Shown one piece after another: positions 43,445 to 52,118 of a DNA stretch of 64,000 bases (its first letter is position 1; every line of letters begins with the position of its first letter). Both the position numbers and the translations under genes were made by a program. Below the pieces are notes generated by a model. That model did no database searches. It was not told where the DNA came from and saw only the letters and a list, made by a program, of their open reading frames with translations. This stretch comes from Microbacterium profundi (GTDB lineage Bacteria > Actinomycetota > Actinomycetes > Actinomycetales > Microbacteriaceae). The DNA is taken from the NCBI RefSeq assembly GCF_000763375.1, contig NZ_JPSY01000002.1, forward strand, positions 248,001-312,000, given 5' to 3'.

Positions 43445-44980
43445 ATGAGGCGAGAATCCGTGGCGGGAGTCCGATGGCGCGCCGCTGCCGCGGGCGTCGC
43501 AGCCGTGCTGTTCGCCGCCGGTCTCGGTGAACTGACGGCATCCCTGCTCGCACCGTCCGCCAGCCCGTTCGCGGCGATCGGCGGTGGCCTTATCGACATC
43601 GCGCCGAGCTGGGCGAAAGACCTGGCGATAGAACTGTTCGGCACGGCGGACAAGATCGCACTCCTGACGGCTATCGCTCTGGTCGCCGCTCTACTCGCCG
43701 CCGCAGCGGGGCTGCTCGAGCTGTGGCGGCCCCCTGTCGGAACAGCGATCTTCATCACGCTCGGTATCGTCGGGGCCGTTGTGGCGACGGTGCGATCCGA
43801 CGGAGATCCTCTGGCCTGGCTGCCTTCTGTCGTGGCGGGCGCCGCCGGAGCGATCGCCCTGCGCGTCCTCATGAAACGGGTGAGCCCTGCGGCGGAAGCG
43901 CCGAAGGACGGTCCCGATCGACGGCAGTTCCTGGTGTGGACCGGCGCGACAGCTGCGCTCGGAGCGGCGGCTCTCGTCTTCGGAAACCTTGCACGCGCGA
44001 CCGTGCGCACCGTCGAAGCCGCCCGCGCCGCGGTGCGGCTGCCCGCCGCGACGACCGCGGCACAGGCCGTGCCGGCGGCGGCCGAGCTCGGAATCGAAGG
44101 GCTCGCACCCGTCGTCACGCCGAACACCGAGTTCTATCGCATCGACACGGCCCTCGTCGTGCCGCAGGTCGACCCGGCGGATTGGCGCCTGCGGGTGCAC
44201 GGCATGGTCGATCAGGAGGTCGTCCTCACCTGGGACGAGCTGCTCGCGCTGCCGCTCCAGGAGAGTGACATCACTCTGGCCTGCGTCTCCAACACCGTCG
44301 GCGGCGACCTCATCGGCAGCGCCAGGTGGCTCGGATATCCGGTGCGCGAACTGCTTGCGCGGGCGGGTGCGTCAGCCGACGCGGATATGGTGCTCTCCAC
44401 CTCGATCGACGGATTCACCGCATCGACGCCGCTCGAGGCATTCACAGATGACCGAGATTCTCTGCTTGCCGTCGGGATGAACGGCGAGCCGCTCCCGCTC
44501 GCGCACGGCTTCCCTGTGCGACTGGTGGTCCCAGGCCTCTACGGCTACGTGTCGGCCACGAAGTGGGTGACCGAACTCGAGGTCACCCGCTTCGACAGGG
44601 CGAGCGCATACTGGACGTCGCGCGGATGGTCGGAGCGCGGGCCCATCAAACTGCAGTCCCGGATCGACGTGCCCAGAGACGGACGCGACGTCGAGGCCGG
44701 ATCCTCGGTGATCGCCGGCATGGCCTGGCATCAGCACGTCGGTGTCGAGGGCGTCGAGGTGCGCGTCGACGGCGGTCAGTGGCGGCGCGCGGAACTCGCC
44801 ACGGCGATCTCCGACGACACCTGGGTGCAGTGGAGCCTGCCGTGGACGGCGGAGTCCGGCACGCACGAGATCGAATGCCGCGCCCTCAGTGCCGACGGCG
44901 AGACGCAGACCTCGACACCGGCGCCGCCGGCTCCGGACGGCGCGCAGGGCTGGCATCGCATCAGTGTGACCGTGCGCTGA
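43445..44980 (+). CDS. membrane-anchored molybdopterin-dependent oxidoreductase (sulfite-oxidase fold)
   Basis: This 511-residue protein has an N-terminal part with four hydrophobic helices (residues ~10-135) and a twin-arginine-like RRQFLVWTGATAALGAA stretch near residue 160. After it comes the sulfite-oxidase/YedY molybdopterin domain: TPNTEFYRIDTALVVPQVDP, VVLTWDELLALPLQ, and ITLACVSNTVGGDLIGSARW with the molybdenum-ligating Cys. A Mo-co dimerisation/Ig-like domain ends it (GMAWHQHVGVEGVEVRVDGG). The natural substrate is unknown. Acting outside the membrane, it could protect or repair oxidised groups or oxidise sulfite. Confidence 0.9.
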   Translation: MRRESVAGVRWRAAAAGVAAVLFAAGLGELTASLLAPSASPFAAIGGGLIDIAPSWAKDLAIELFGTADKIALLTAIALVAALLAAAAGLLELWRPPVGTAIFITLGIVGAVVATVRSDGDPLAWLPSVVAGAAGAIALRVLMKRVSPAAEAPKDGPDRRQFLVWTGATAALGAAALVFGNLARATVRTVEAARAAVRLPAATTAAQAVPAAAELGIEGLAPVVTPNTEFYRIDTALVVPQVDPADWRLRVHGMVDQEVVLTWDELLALPLQESDITLACVSNTVGGDLIGSARWLGYPVRELLARAGASADADMVLSTSIDGFTASTPLEAFTDDRDSLLAVGMNGEPLPLAHGFPVRLVVPGLYGYVSATKWVTELEVTRFDRASAYWTSRGWSERGPIKLQSRIDVPRDGRDVEAGSSVIAGMAWHQHVGVEGVEVRVDGGQWRRAELATAISDDTWVQWSLPWTAESGTHEIECRALSADGETQTSTPAPPAPDGAQGWHRISVTVR

Positions 44981-44994
44981 GCGGGCCCTGCAGC

Positions 44995-45183
44995 GGCATC
45001 CTCGCCTGGTACTCGCTGATCCACACGCCGCCCGTCGAGCTTCCGCTGATCCTCACCGACGCCGGCTTCACCATCACTTCCACCGAGCAACGCGACCGGG
45101 TGCCCGGCGAGATCAGCATCCGCCATCACGGTGCCCTGACAGCAGTCGCCGGACCGCGTAACCACCCCGGCAGACCGGCCTAG
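44995..45183 (+). pseudogene. remnant of a class I SAM-dependent methyltransferase
   Basis: The frame at 44995-45183 encodes AWYSLIHTPPVELP followed directly by LILTDAGFTITSTEQRDRVP and HGALTAVAG. In intact methyltransferases of this type these two blocks are separated by about 50 residues (the RVLxPGG strand and FFDG...YFW region), and the N-terminal SAM-binding half is missing. The piece is therefore an internally deleted 3' fragment. No start codon or ribosome site is evident. It fills the space between the molybdoenzyme and metG. Confidence 0.65.
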
Positions 45184-45193
45184 AATTGACCCC

Positions 45194-46771
45194 ATGCCCT
45201 CAGGCGAATCCTTCTACATCACCACGCCCATCTACTACCCCTCCGATGTGCCCCACATCGGCCACGGGTACACATCGGTGGCCGTCGACACGCTCGCGCG
45301 TTGGCACCGCCACGGCGGCGATGACACCTGGATGCTGACCGGCACCGACGAGCACGGCCAGAAGATGCTCCGCGCCGCAGCGGCGAACAACGTCACGCCG
45401 CAGGAGTGGGTGGACAAGCTCGTCACCGAGAGCTGGTTCCCGCTGCTGGAGACGCTCGACGTCGCCAACGACGACTTCATCCGCACCACGCAGGAGCGCC
45501 ATGAGAAGAACGTGCAGGTGTTCTTCCAGCGGCTGTACGACGCGGGCTACATCTACGCGGGCGAGTACGAGGCGCTCTACTGCGTGGGTTGTGAGGAGTT
45601 CAAGCCAGAGTCGGAGATCGTCGACGGCACCGGACCCTTCGAGGGCCTGAAGGTCTGCGCGATCCACTCCAAGCCGCTCGAGCTGCTGCAGGAGAAGAAC
45701 TACTTCTTCAAGCTGAGCGAGTTCCAGGACCGCCTGCTCGAGCTCTACAAGAACGAGCCCGACTTCGTGCGCCCGCACTCCGCTCGCAACGAGGTCGTCT
45801 CGTTCGTCTCGCAGGGCCTGAAGGATCTCTCCATCTCGCGCTCGACCTTCGACTGGGGCATCCCTCTGCCCTGGGACGAGTCGCACGTCATCTACGTGTG
45901 GGTCGACGCACTGCTCAATTACGCGACTGCCGTCGGCTACGGATCCGACGAGGAGACCTTCGCCCGCCGCTGGCCCGCGTATCACGTCGTAGGCAAGGAC
46001 ATCCTCCGCTTCCACGCCGTGATCTGGCCGGCGCTGCTGATGGCTGCCGGCGTCGACGTGCCCAAGGGCGTCTTCGCCCACGGCTGGCTGCTCGTCGGTG
46101 GCGAGAAGATGTCGAAATCGAAGCTCACCGGCATCGCGCCGACTGAGATCACCGACGTCTTCGGCTCCGACGCGTACCGCTACTACTTCCTCTCCGCCAT
46201 CGCGTTCGGACAGGACGGCTCGTTCAGCTGGGAAGATCTCTCGGCCCGCTACCAGTCCGAGCTCGCGAACGGCTTCGGCAACCTCGCCTCGCGTACGGTC
46301 GCCATGATCGAGAAGTACTTCGACGGCGTCGTTCCGGATGCGGCGGACTACACCGAGCAGGATCTCGCGATCCAGAAGATCGTGGCGGATGCTGCGACAG
46401 CAGCCGATGGATGGATCGAGCAGTTCCGCATCGACGAGGCGATCTCGTCGATCTGGACGATCGTCGACGCGTTGAACGGCTACATCACCGAGAACGAGCC
46501 TTGGGCGCTCGCGCGCGATGAGGACCAGCGCGGCAGGCTCGGCACCGTGCTGTACACGTGTGCAGAGGGCCTTCGTGCGCTCGCTGTACTCCTGTCGCCG
46601 GTCATGCCGCAGGCGACCGACAAGTTGTGGTCGGCGCTCGGTGCTGCCGAGAGCCTCGGCGCGCTGCAGGCGCAGCCGATCCGTGCGGCCGGAGCGTGGG
46701 GTGTGCTGCAGCCCGGCGCACGGGTTCACGCGCTTGTTCCGCTGTTCCCCCGCGTGGAGCAGCAGGCTTGA
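45194..46771 (+). CDS. metG: methionine--tRNA ligase
   Basis: This 525-residue class I synthetase charges tRNA-Met. The HIGH motif is at residues 21-24 (DVPHIGHGYTSVAVD), KMSKS is in GEKMSKSKLTGIAP, and TDEHGQKM is the methionine-site segment. The connective domain keeps a reduced zinc knuckle (CVGCEEF ... VCAIHSKP). It ends without the C-terminal EMAP-like dimer domain, as usual in actinobacteria. The tatD start overlaps its stop (TTGA). Confidence 0.96.
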   Translation: MPSGESFYITTPIYYPSDVPHIGHGYTSVAVDTLARWHRHGGDDTWMLTGTDEHGQKMLRAAAANNVTPQEWVDKLVTESWFPLLETLDVANDDFIRTTQERHEKNVQVFFQRLYDAGYIYAGEYEALYCVGCEEFKPESEIVDGTGPFEGLKVCAIHSKPLELLQEKNYFFKLSEFQDRLLELYKNEPDFVRPHSARNEVVSFVSQGLKDLSISRSTFDWGIPLPWDESHVIYVWVDALLNYATAVGYGSDEETFARRWPAYHVVGKDILRFHAVIWPALLMAAGVDVPKGVFAHGWLLVGGEKMSKSKLTGIAPTEITDVFGSDAYRYYFLSAIAFGQDGSFSWEDLSARYQSELANGFGNLASRTVAMIEKYFDGVVPDAADYTEQDLAIQKIVADAATAADGWIEQFRIDEAISSIWTIVDALNGYITENEPWALARDEDQRGRLGTVLYTCAEGLRALAVLLSPVMPQATDKLWSALGAAESLGALQAQPIRAAGAWGVLQPGARVHALVPLFPRVEQQA

Positions 46772-47655
46772 CCGAGAACCCCAGTCAGTACGTTCGGGAG
46801 CGGGCGGCGGAGGGCCGGAAGGACCTCCGTTACCCGGCTGCTCCGGAACCGCTGACCGTGCCGGTGTACGACAACCACGCGCACCTGGAGATCACCGACG
46901 GCGTCGAGCCGCTGACGCTGCAGGAGCAGCTCGACAGGGCCGAGGCTGTCGGCGTCGCCGGCGTCGTGCAGGCGTCGGGCGACGTCGAGTCGTCCCGCTG
47001 GGCGGTGGATGCCGCGGCATCCGATCCGCGCGTCCTCGCAGCCGTCGCGATCCATCCGAACGACGCGCCCGTCTACGCCGAGGCCGGGCGGCTGGATCAC
47101 GCGATCGGGGTGATCGACGAGCTCGCCGCGCACCCCCGCACGCGCGCGATCGGTGAGACCGGGCTGGACTTCTTCCGCACCGAGGAGGAGCGACGCGGTC
47201 CGCAGTTCGAATCGTTCGAGGCGCACATCGCCCTCGCGAAGAAGCACTCGATCGCCATGCAGATCCACGATCGCGACGCGCACGACGCCGTGCTGGAGAC
47301 GTTGACCCGAGTCGGTGCACCCGAGACGACAGTGTTCCACTGCTTCTCCGGCGACGACGCGATGGCCAGGGTCTGCGCGAACGCGGGCTACTACCTCTCG
47401 TTCGCCGGGAACGTCACCTTCAAGAACGCACAGAACCTGCGCGATGCACTGCAGGTCACCCCACTCGATCGCATCCTCGTCGAGACGGATGCCCCGTTCC
47501 TCACACCCGTGCCCCTGCGGGGCCGTCCGAACGCACCGTACCTGGTTCCGCTCACGCTGCGTTTCATGGCCGCAGAGCTCGGCCTCGCTGTCGACGAGCT
47601 CGCCGCGCAAGTCGCCGCGAACACTCTCGAGGTCTACGGAGAGTTCGCCGACTGA
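46768..47655 (+). CDS. tatD: TatD-family metal-dependent deoxyribonuclease
   Basis: This 295-residue TIM-barrel hydrolase has the metal-binding VYDNHAHLEI (His-x-His), AIGETGLDFFR (Glu), IHDRDAH and VFHCFSG histidines, and ILVETDAPFL (Asp). I use TTG 46768, which overlaps the metG stop, because homologues share the SQYVRERAAE lead-in; GTG 46858 is the main alternative. It follows metG as in many actinobacteria. Confidence 0.92.
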   Translation: MTENPSQYVRERAAEGRKDLRYPAAPEPLTVPVYDNHAHLEITDGVEPLTLQEQLDRAEAVGVAGVVQASGDVESSRWAVDAAASDPRVLAAVAIHPNDAPVYAEAGRLDHAIGVIDELAAHPRTRAIGETGLDFFRTEEERRGPQFESFEAHIALAKKHSIAMQIHDRDAHDAVLETLTRVGAPETTVFHCFSGDDAMARVCANAGYYLSFAGNVTFKNAQNLRDALQVTPLDRILVETDAPFLTPVPLRGRPNAPYLVPLTLRFMAAELGLAVDELAAQVAANTLEVYGEFAD

Positions 47656-47678
47656 GGCTCAGACCGCCGCGGCCTCGT

Positions 47679-47828
47679 CGGGCCCCAGGCCTGGGCGATG
47701 ACGCCGCCGAGGGCCTGACCGATCACCATCCCGCCGAACACACCGACCATGTTCACCGACGCGACCCTGCCCTGCAGCTCATGCGGCACCAGGCGCTGGC
47801 GAACGGTCGTCGAGATCGTGCCCCATAG
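47679..47828 (-). pseudogene. fragment of an MFS transporter
   Basis: About 50 codons read LWGTISTTVRQRLVPHELQG then RVASVNMVGVFGGMVIGQAL and GGVIAQAWG, a typical MFS segment around the TM10-TM11 GRV loop. It then runs into unrelated sequence. The rest of the transporter is absent. The 317 bases between tatD and rsmA (47656-47972) contain only this relic. Confidence 0.65.
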
Positions 47829-47972
47829 CCGACTGCGCCCATGTGCAGATGCTCGGTCGCATAGAGCAGGGGAGCGGCCGCCAGCGGAAATCGGGGCCCA
47901 TGCGGCGGGGCGCGACGAGTTCTCCGAGTGAGGGCACCCGAACACATTACCGGCATGGGGGACAATGGCAGG

Positions 47973-48833
47973 ATGACCGTCACGCTGCTCGGCGCCACCG
48001 AGATCCGCCGTCTTGCCGCCGAGCTCGACGTCACACCCACGAAGAAGCTCGGACAGAACTTCGTCGTCGACGCCAACACTGTTCGCAAGATCGTGCACGT
48101 CGGCAAGGTGCAGGCGGGGGAGCGCGTGGTCGAGGTGGGCCCGGGGCTGGGCTCGCTCACGCTCGCGATCCTCGAGACCGGAGCATCCGTCACGGCCGTC
48201 GAGATCGATCACCGCCTCGCCGCACGGCTTGCGCAGACGGCTGCCGATCACGGCGTCCAGGCAGATGCGCTCATCGTGGTCGACGCGGATGCGCTGCGCA
48301 TCACAGAGCTTCCCGGTGACCCGTCCGTGCTGGTCGCGAACCTGCCATACAACGTCTCCGTCCCCGTGCTGCTGCACTTCATGGAGACGTTCCCGAGCCT
48401 CAAGCGCGGCGTCGTGATGGTGCAGGCCGAGGTCGGTGAGCGCCTCGCGGCTCCTCCCGGCAGCAAGGTCTACGGCGCCCCCAGCGTCAAAGCGGCCTGG
48501 TACGGACCGTGGCGACTCGCAGGCAACGTGTCCAGGCAGGTGTTCTGGCCGGTGCCGAACATCGACAGCGTGCTCGTCGCCTTCGAGCGCGACGAAGAGC
48601 CGCGCGGCAGTGAAGAACTGCGTAGGGCCACCTTCCGCATCGTCGACGCGGCCTTCCAGCAGCGCCGCAAGATGCTGCGTCAGGCGCTCTCCCTCGTGCT
48701 CGGCGGCACCGCGGCCGAAGCATCCGCGATCCTCGAGAAGGCGGGCGTCGCACCGACCGCACGCGGCGAGCAGTTGACCGTGGATGACTTCGTGAGAATC
48801 GCCGAGGCGCTGGACGCTAACCTGGAGGCGTGA
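47973..48833 (+). CDS. rsmA: 16S rRNA dimethyladenosine transferase RsmA (KsgA)
   Basis: This 286-residue enzyme dimethylates A1518 and A1519 of 16S rRNA. It shows PTKKLGQNFVVDANTVRKIV, the SAM loop VVEVGPGLGSLTLAIL, and the catalytic VANLPYNVSVPVLLHF. The C-terminal region has AAFQQRRKMLRQALS. ATG 47973 gives the normal length. Its stop overlaps the next gene's GTG start. Confidence 0.95.
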   Translation: MTVTLLGATEIRRLAAELDVTPTKKLGQNFVVDANTVRKIVHVGKVQAGERVVEVGPGLGSLTLAILETGASVTAVEIDHRLAARLAQTAADHGVQADALIVVDADALRITELPGDPSVLVANLPYNVSVPVLLHFMETFPSLKRGVVMVQAEVGERLAAPPGSKVYGAPSVKAAWYGPWRLAGNVSRQVFWPVPNIDSVLVAFERDEEPRGSEELRRATFRIVDAAFQQRRKMLRQALSLVLGGTAAEASAILEKAGVAPTARGEQLTVDDFVRIAEALDANLEA

Positions 48834-49897
48834 CTGACACGCCGCGCTTCCCCACCGACATCGCCGAACTCCACCGCCCATATGCGGCGAAGGAGGACAG
48901 GTACAAGAACTTCGAATACCGCCAGGTCGGTACATCCGGCCTGTATCTGCCGCCGATCTCGCTCGGTCTGTGGTGGAACTTCGGCGACAACATCCCGCTC
49001 GACAACCAGCGCACGCTGCTGCGTCACGCCTTCGACCGCGGCATCACGCACTTCGACCTGGCCAACAACTACGGCCCTCCTTACGGCTCAGCGGAGAAGA
49101 ACTTCGGCCGCATCTTCGCCGAGGACTTCCGCCCGTACCGCGACGAACTGATCATCTCGTCGAAGGCCGGCTACGACATGTGGCCCGGCCCGTACGGCAA
49201 CTTCGGCAGCCGCAAGTACCTCCTCGCGAGCGCCGAGAAGTCGCTCACCTCGATGGGCCTCGACTACGTCGACATCTTCTACTCGCACCGCGCCGACCCG
49301 GTGACGCCGATCGAGGAGACCATCGGCGCGCTCGACACGCTGGTCCGTCAGGGCAAGGCGCTCTATGTCGGCATCTCCTCGTACAGCGCGGAGCGCACGG
49401 CGAAGGCGGCAGAGGTCGCCCGCGAGCTCGGCACGCCGCTCGTGATCCACCAGCCCTCCTATTCGATCCTCAACCGCTGGATCGAGGGCGGTCTCACAGA
49501 CGCGCTGCGCACCGATGGTATGGGCGCGATCGCGTTCACGCCGCTCGCGCAGGGCCTGCTCACCGACAAGTACCTCGGAGACGGCACAGCGGAGCGCGCG
49601 CAGAAGCGTCGATCGCTCTCCGACAAGCCTCTCTCGGCAGAGGGACTCGGCATCCTCCGCAGCCTCAACGAGATCGCGAAGGAGCGCGGACAGTCGCTGG
49701 CGCAGCTGGCGCTGCTGTGGACGCTGCGCGACCCGGTGGTCACCTCGGCGCTGATCGGCGCGTCTCGTCCGGAGCAGCTCGACGAGAACATCGCGGCGCT
49801 CGACGGTCCCGCGCTCACCGACGAGGAGCTTGCTCGCATCGATGCCCTCTCCGACGGCATCGACGTCAACCTCTGGGCCCCATCGTCCGCTCTGTGA
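48830..49897 (+). CDS. aldo/keto reductase (YghZ / L-glyceraldehyde-3-phosphate reductase type)
   Basis: This 355-residue AKR14-like enzyme has WWNFGDNIPLDNQRTLLRHA, FDLANNYGPPYGSAEKNFGR, IISSKAGYDMWPGPYGNFGS, YVDIFYSHRADPVTPIEETI and a QPSYSILNRWIE stretch close to the YghZ subgroup. Proposed activities are reduction of methylglyoxal and L-glyceraldehyde 3-phosphate. It is wedged between rsmA (GTGA overlap) and ispE (7 bases), so it is co-transcribed with them. Confidence 0.9.
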   Translation: MTDTPRFPTDIAELHRPYAAKEDRYKNFEYRQVGTSGLYLPPISLGLWWNFGDNIPLDNQRTLLRHAFDRGITHFDLANNYGPPYGSAEKNFGRIFAEDFRPYRDELIISSKAGYDMWPGPYGNFGSRKYLLASAEKSLTSMGLDYVDIFYSHRADPVTPIEETIGALDTLVRQGKALYVGISSYSAERTAKAAEVARELGTPLVIHQPSYSILNRWIEGGLTDALRTDGMGAIAFTPLAQGLLTDKYLGDGTAERAQKRRSLSDKPLSAEGLGILRSLNEIAKERGQSLAQLALLWTLRDPVVTSALIGASRPEQLDENIAALDGPALTDEELARIDALSDGIDVNLWAPSSAL

Positions 49898-49904
49898 GAT
49901 CCGC

Positions 49905-50840
49905 ATGAGCCTCGCCGCATTCCCGGAAGCGGTGCACGTGCGCGCCCCGGGGAAGATCAACGTCTACCTGGGCGTTGGCGGGCGCCATGGTGACGGCTAT
50001 CACGCACTCGCGACGGTGTTCCAGGCAGTATCGCTCTACGAGGATGTCATCGCCCGCGATGCCGATGACTTCACGCTGAGCGTGTTCGGCGTCGCGGACC
50101 CGAGCACTGTGCCGGTCGATGACCGCAATCTCGCGATGCGAGCGGCGAAGATACTCGCGTCGGCGACCGGATACACCGGCGGCGTGCACCTCGAACTGCA
50201 CAAGAACGTGCCGGTCGCGGGCGGGATGGGCGGGGGATCAGCGGATGCCGCCGCCGCCCTCGTCGCGTGCGATGCGCTCTGGGGCACCGGGCTCTCGCCG
50301 CAGCGCCTGCATGAACTCGCCGCCCGCCTCGGTGCCGATGTGCCGTTCGCGCTGCATGGCGGGACTGCGGTCGGCACGGGGCGCGGGGATCAGCTGAACC
50401 CCGCGCTCGCGAGGGGACGCTTCGATTGGGTGCTCGTGCCCAGCGATGAGGGGCTGTCGACACCGGAGATCTACGCGCGCCTCGACACTCATCGAGCGGA
50501 GAACGGCGCCCTGGCAGATGACCCGCCGCTGTCGCTGGACGTGCCTGTCCCGGTTCTGCAGGCGCTGCGCGCAGGAGATCCCAACTCGCTCGCCGCATGC
50601 ATGTTCAACGATCTCGAGGTGCCGGCGCTGCTGGAGCGTCCCGCACTCGATGACATCATCAGCGACGGACTGCACGCCGGGGCTCTGAGCGGGATCGTCT
50701 CGGGCTCAGGCCCGACAGTGGCGTTCCTGTGCGAGACGCCGGAGAGTGCGCAGTACGTGCAGGCCTCACTCGAGGCGACGGGCCGCACGGCCCTGCACGT
50801 GCACGGACCCGTACCGGGCGCCCGGATCATCTCGGCCTGA
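49905..50840 (+). CDS. ispE: 4-diphosphocytidyl-2-C-methyl-D-erythritol kinase
   Basis: This 311-residue GHMP kinase of the non-mevalonate isoprenoid pathway has VRAPGKINVYLGVGGRHGDG, the ATP-binding PVAGGMGGGSADAAAALVA and GADVPFALHGGTAVGTGRGD, and the C-terminal GIVSGSGPTVAFL. ATG 49905 fits the family start. The rsmA-AKR-ispE grouping is a variant of the actinobacterial rsmA-ispE pair. Confidence 0.95.
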   Translation: MSLAAFPEAVHVRAPGKINVYLGVGGRHGDGYHALATVFQAVSLYEDVIARDADDFTLSVFGVADPSTVPVDDRNLAMRAAKILASATGYTGGVHLELHKNVPVAGGMGGGSADAAAALVACDALWGTGLSPQRLHELAARLGADVPFALHGGTAVGTGRGDQLNPALARGRFDWVLVPSDEGLSTPEIYARLDTHRAENGALADDPPLSLDVPVPVLQALRAGDPNSLAACMFNDLEVPALLERPALDDIISDGLHAGALSGIVSGSGPTVAFLCETPESAQYVQASLEATGRTALHVHGPVPGARIISA

Positions 50841-50894
50841 GCAGGGACGTCGGACCGCAGTACGCGCTCCGACCTCCCTTCCTCGCCGACGTGC

Positions 50895-52118
50895 TCAGCG
50901 CACGGTGCCGGCGCGGCGCTTGTTGTAGATGTCGAACGCCACTGCCAGCAGCAGTACGAGACCCTTCACGATCTGCTGACTGGACTGCGGCACGCCCATC
51001 AGCTGCATGCCGTTCGTCATGACGGCCATCACGAGGCCACCGACCAGCGCCCCGCCGACACGTCCGACTCCACCCATCGTCGAGGCGCCGCCGATGAAGC
51101 ACGCCGCGATCACGTCGAGCTCGAACATGTTCCCCATGCCCGGCTGCGCGCCGTTGGAGCGCGAGGAGAACACCGCTGCGGCGACACCGGTCAGGAAGCC
51201 CATGTTCACGAAGATCCAGAAGTTCACGCTGCGCACGTTGACACCGGAGAGCCGGGCGGCCGACAGATTGCCGCCGACCGCGTAGACGTGGCGACCGAAG
51301 ACCGTGCGGTTCGCGATCACCTGATAGATGAGGATGAGCACCGCGACGATGATCAGGACGATCGGGAAGCCGCGGTTGTACGCCAGGGCCCAGGCGAAGG
51401 CCAGGAGCACGGCCGAGATGACCACGAGCTTCAGCACGAACAGCGGCATCGACTCCACGGTCTGGTTGTACCCCTGACGCGTGCGGCGGCTGCGCAGCGA
51501 GGAGACGACGATACCGATCACCGCGAGCACGCCGATGACGAGCGTGAAGATGTCGACGGTCTGCGGGACGGACATCAGGCCTTCGCCCTGACCCACAGTG
51601 ATCGTTCCGAACGGGCCGTCCAGGAAGCCGCTGGCGACCTCGCGGTAGTCGGTCGGGAACGGCGACAGCGACACGTTGTTGAGCACCAGCCAGGTGAGGC
51701 CGCGGAACAGCAGCATGCCGGCCAGAGTGACGATGAACGCGGGGATCCCGACGTACGCTACCCAGTACCCCTGCCACACGCCGACCACGATCCCGGTGAC
51801 GATGGCGGCGATCACGCCGACCCACCACGGCATGCCCATGCGGATGACGAGCACTGCGGAGACTGCGGATGCGAATGCGAGGACGGAACCGACCGAGAGG
51901 TCGATGTGGCCGCCGACGATCACCAGGATCATGCCCAGCACCATGATCAGGATGTGCGCGTTCTGCAGCACGATGTTCGTGACGTTCTCCGGGCTGAGCA
52001 GCGTCCCCGCGGTGAGGATCGTGAACAGCAGGATGATCGCGACGAATGCGATGTAGATGCCTGAAGTGCGCAGGTTGTGGGTCAGCAGGTCTTTGACCTC
52101 GGTGAACACGTTGTTCAT
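50895..52118 (-). CDS. monosaccharide ABC transporter permease (MmsB/GguB/XylH-like)
   Basis: This 407-residue permease has about ten helices. Diagnostic segments are [20 protein letters not shown] near the N-terminus, [20 protein letters not shown] in the middle and [20 protein letters not shown] near the end. It imports aldopentoses, galactose or related sugars with the ATPase encoded just upstream (ATGA overlap). A weak hairpin (about 50851-50874) lies between it and the convergent ispE. Confidence 0.92.
   Translation of the reverse strand: MNNVFTEVKDLLTHNLRTSGIYIAFVAIILLFTILTAGTLLSPENVTNIVLQNAHILIMVLGMILVIVGGHIDLSVGSVLAFASAVSAVLVIRMGMPWWVGVIAAIVTGIVVGVWQGYWVAYVGIPAFIVTLAGMLLFRGLTWLVLNNVSLSPFPTDYREVASGFLDGPFGTITVGQGEGLMSVPQTVDIFTLVIGVLAVIGIVVSSLRSRRTRQGYNQTVESMPLFVLKLVVISAVLLAFAWALAYNRGFPIVLIIVAVLILIYQVIANRTVFGRHVYAVGGNLSAARLSGVNVRSVNFWIFVNMGFLTGVAAAVFSSRSNGAQPGMGNMFELDVIAACFIGGASTMGGVGRVGGALVGGLVMAVMTNGMQLMGVPQSSQQIVKGLVLLLAVAFDIYNKRRAGTVR

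Noticed and set aside
44563..44994. Reading the methyltransferase relic as part of a longer protein overlapping the molybdoenzyme
   Set aside because: The upstream part is an out-of-frame shadow of the molybdoenzyme gene. Homology begins only near 44995.
51288..52064. Highly charged Asp/Glu/His/Arg-rich frame opposite the sugar permease
   Set aside because: Its composition is the complement-frame echo of hydrophobic codons of the permease and there is no ribosome site.
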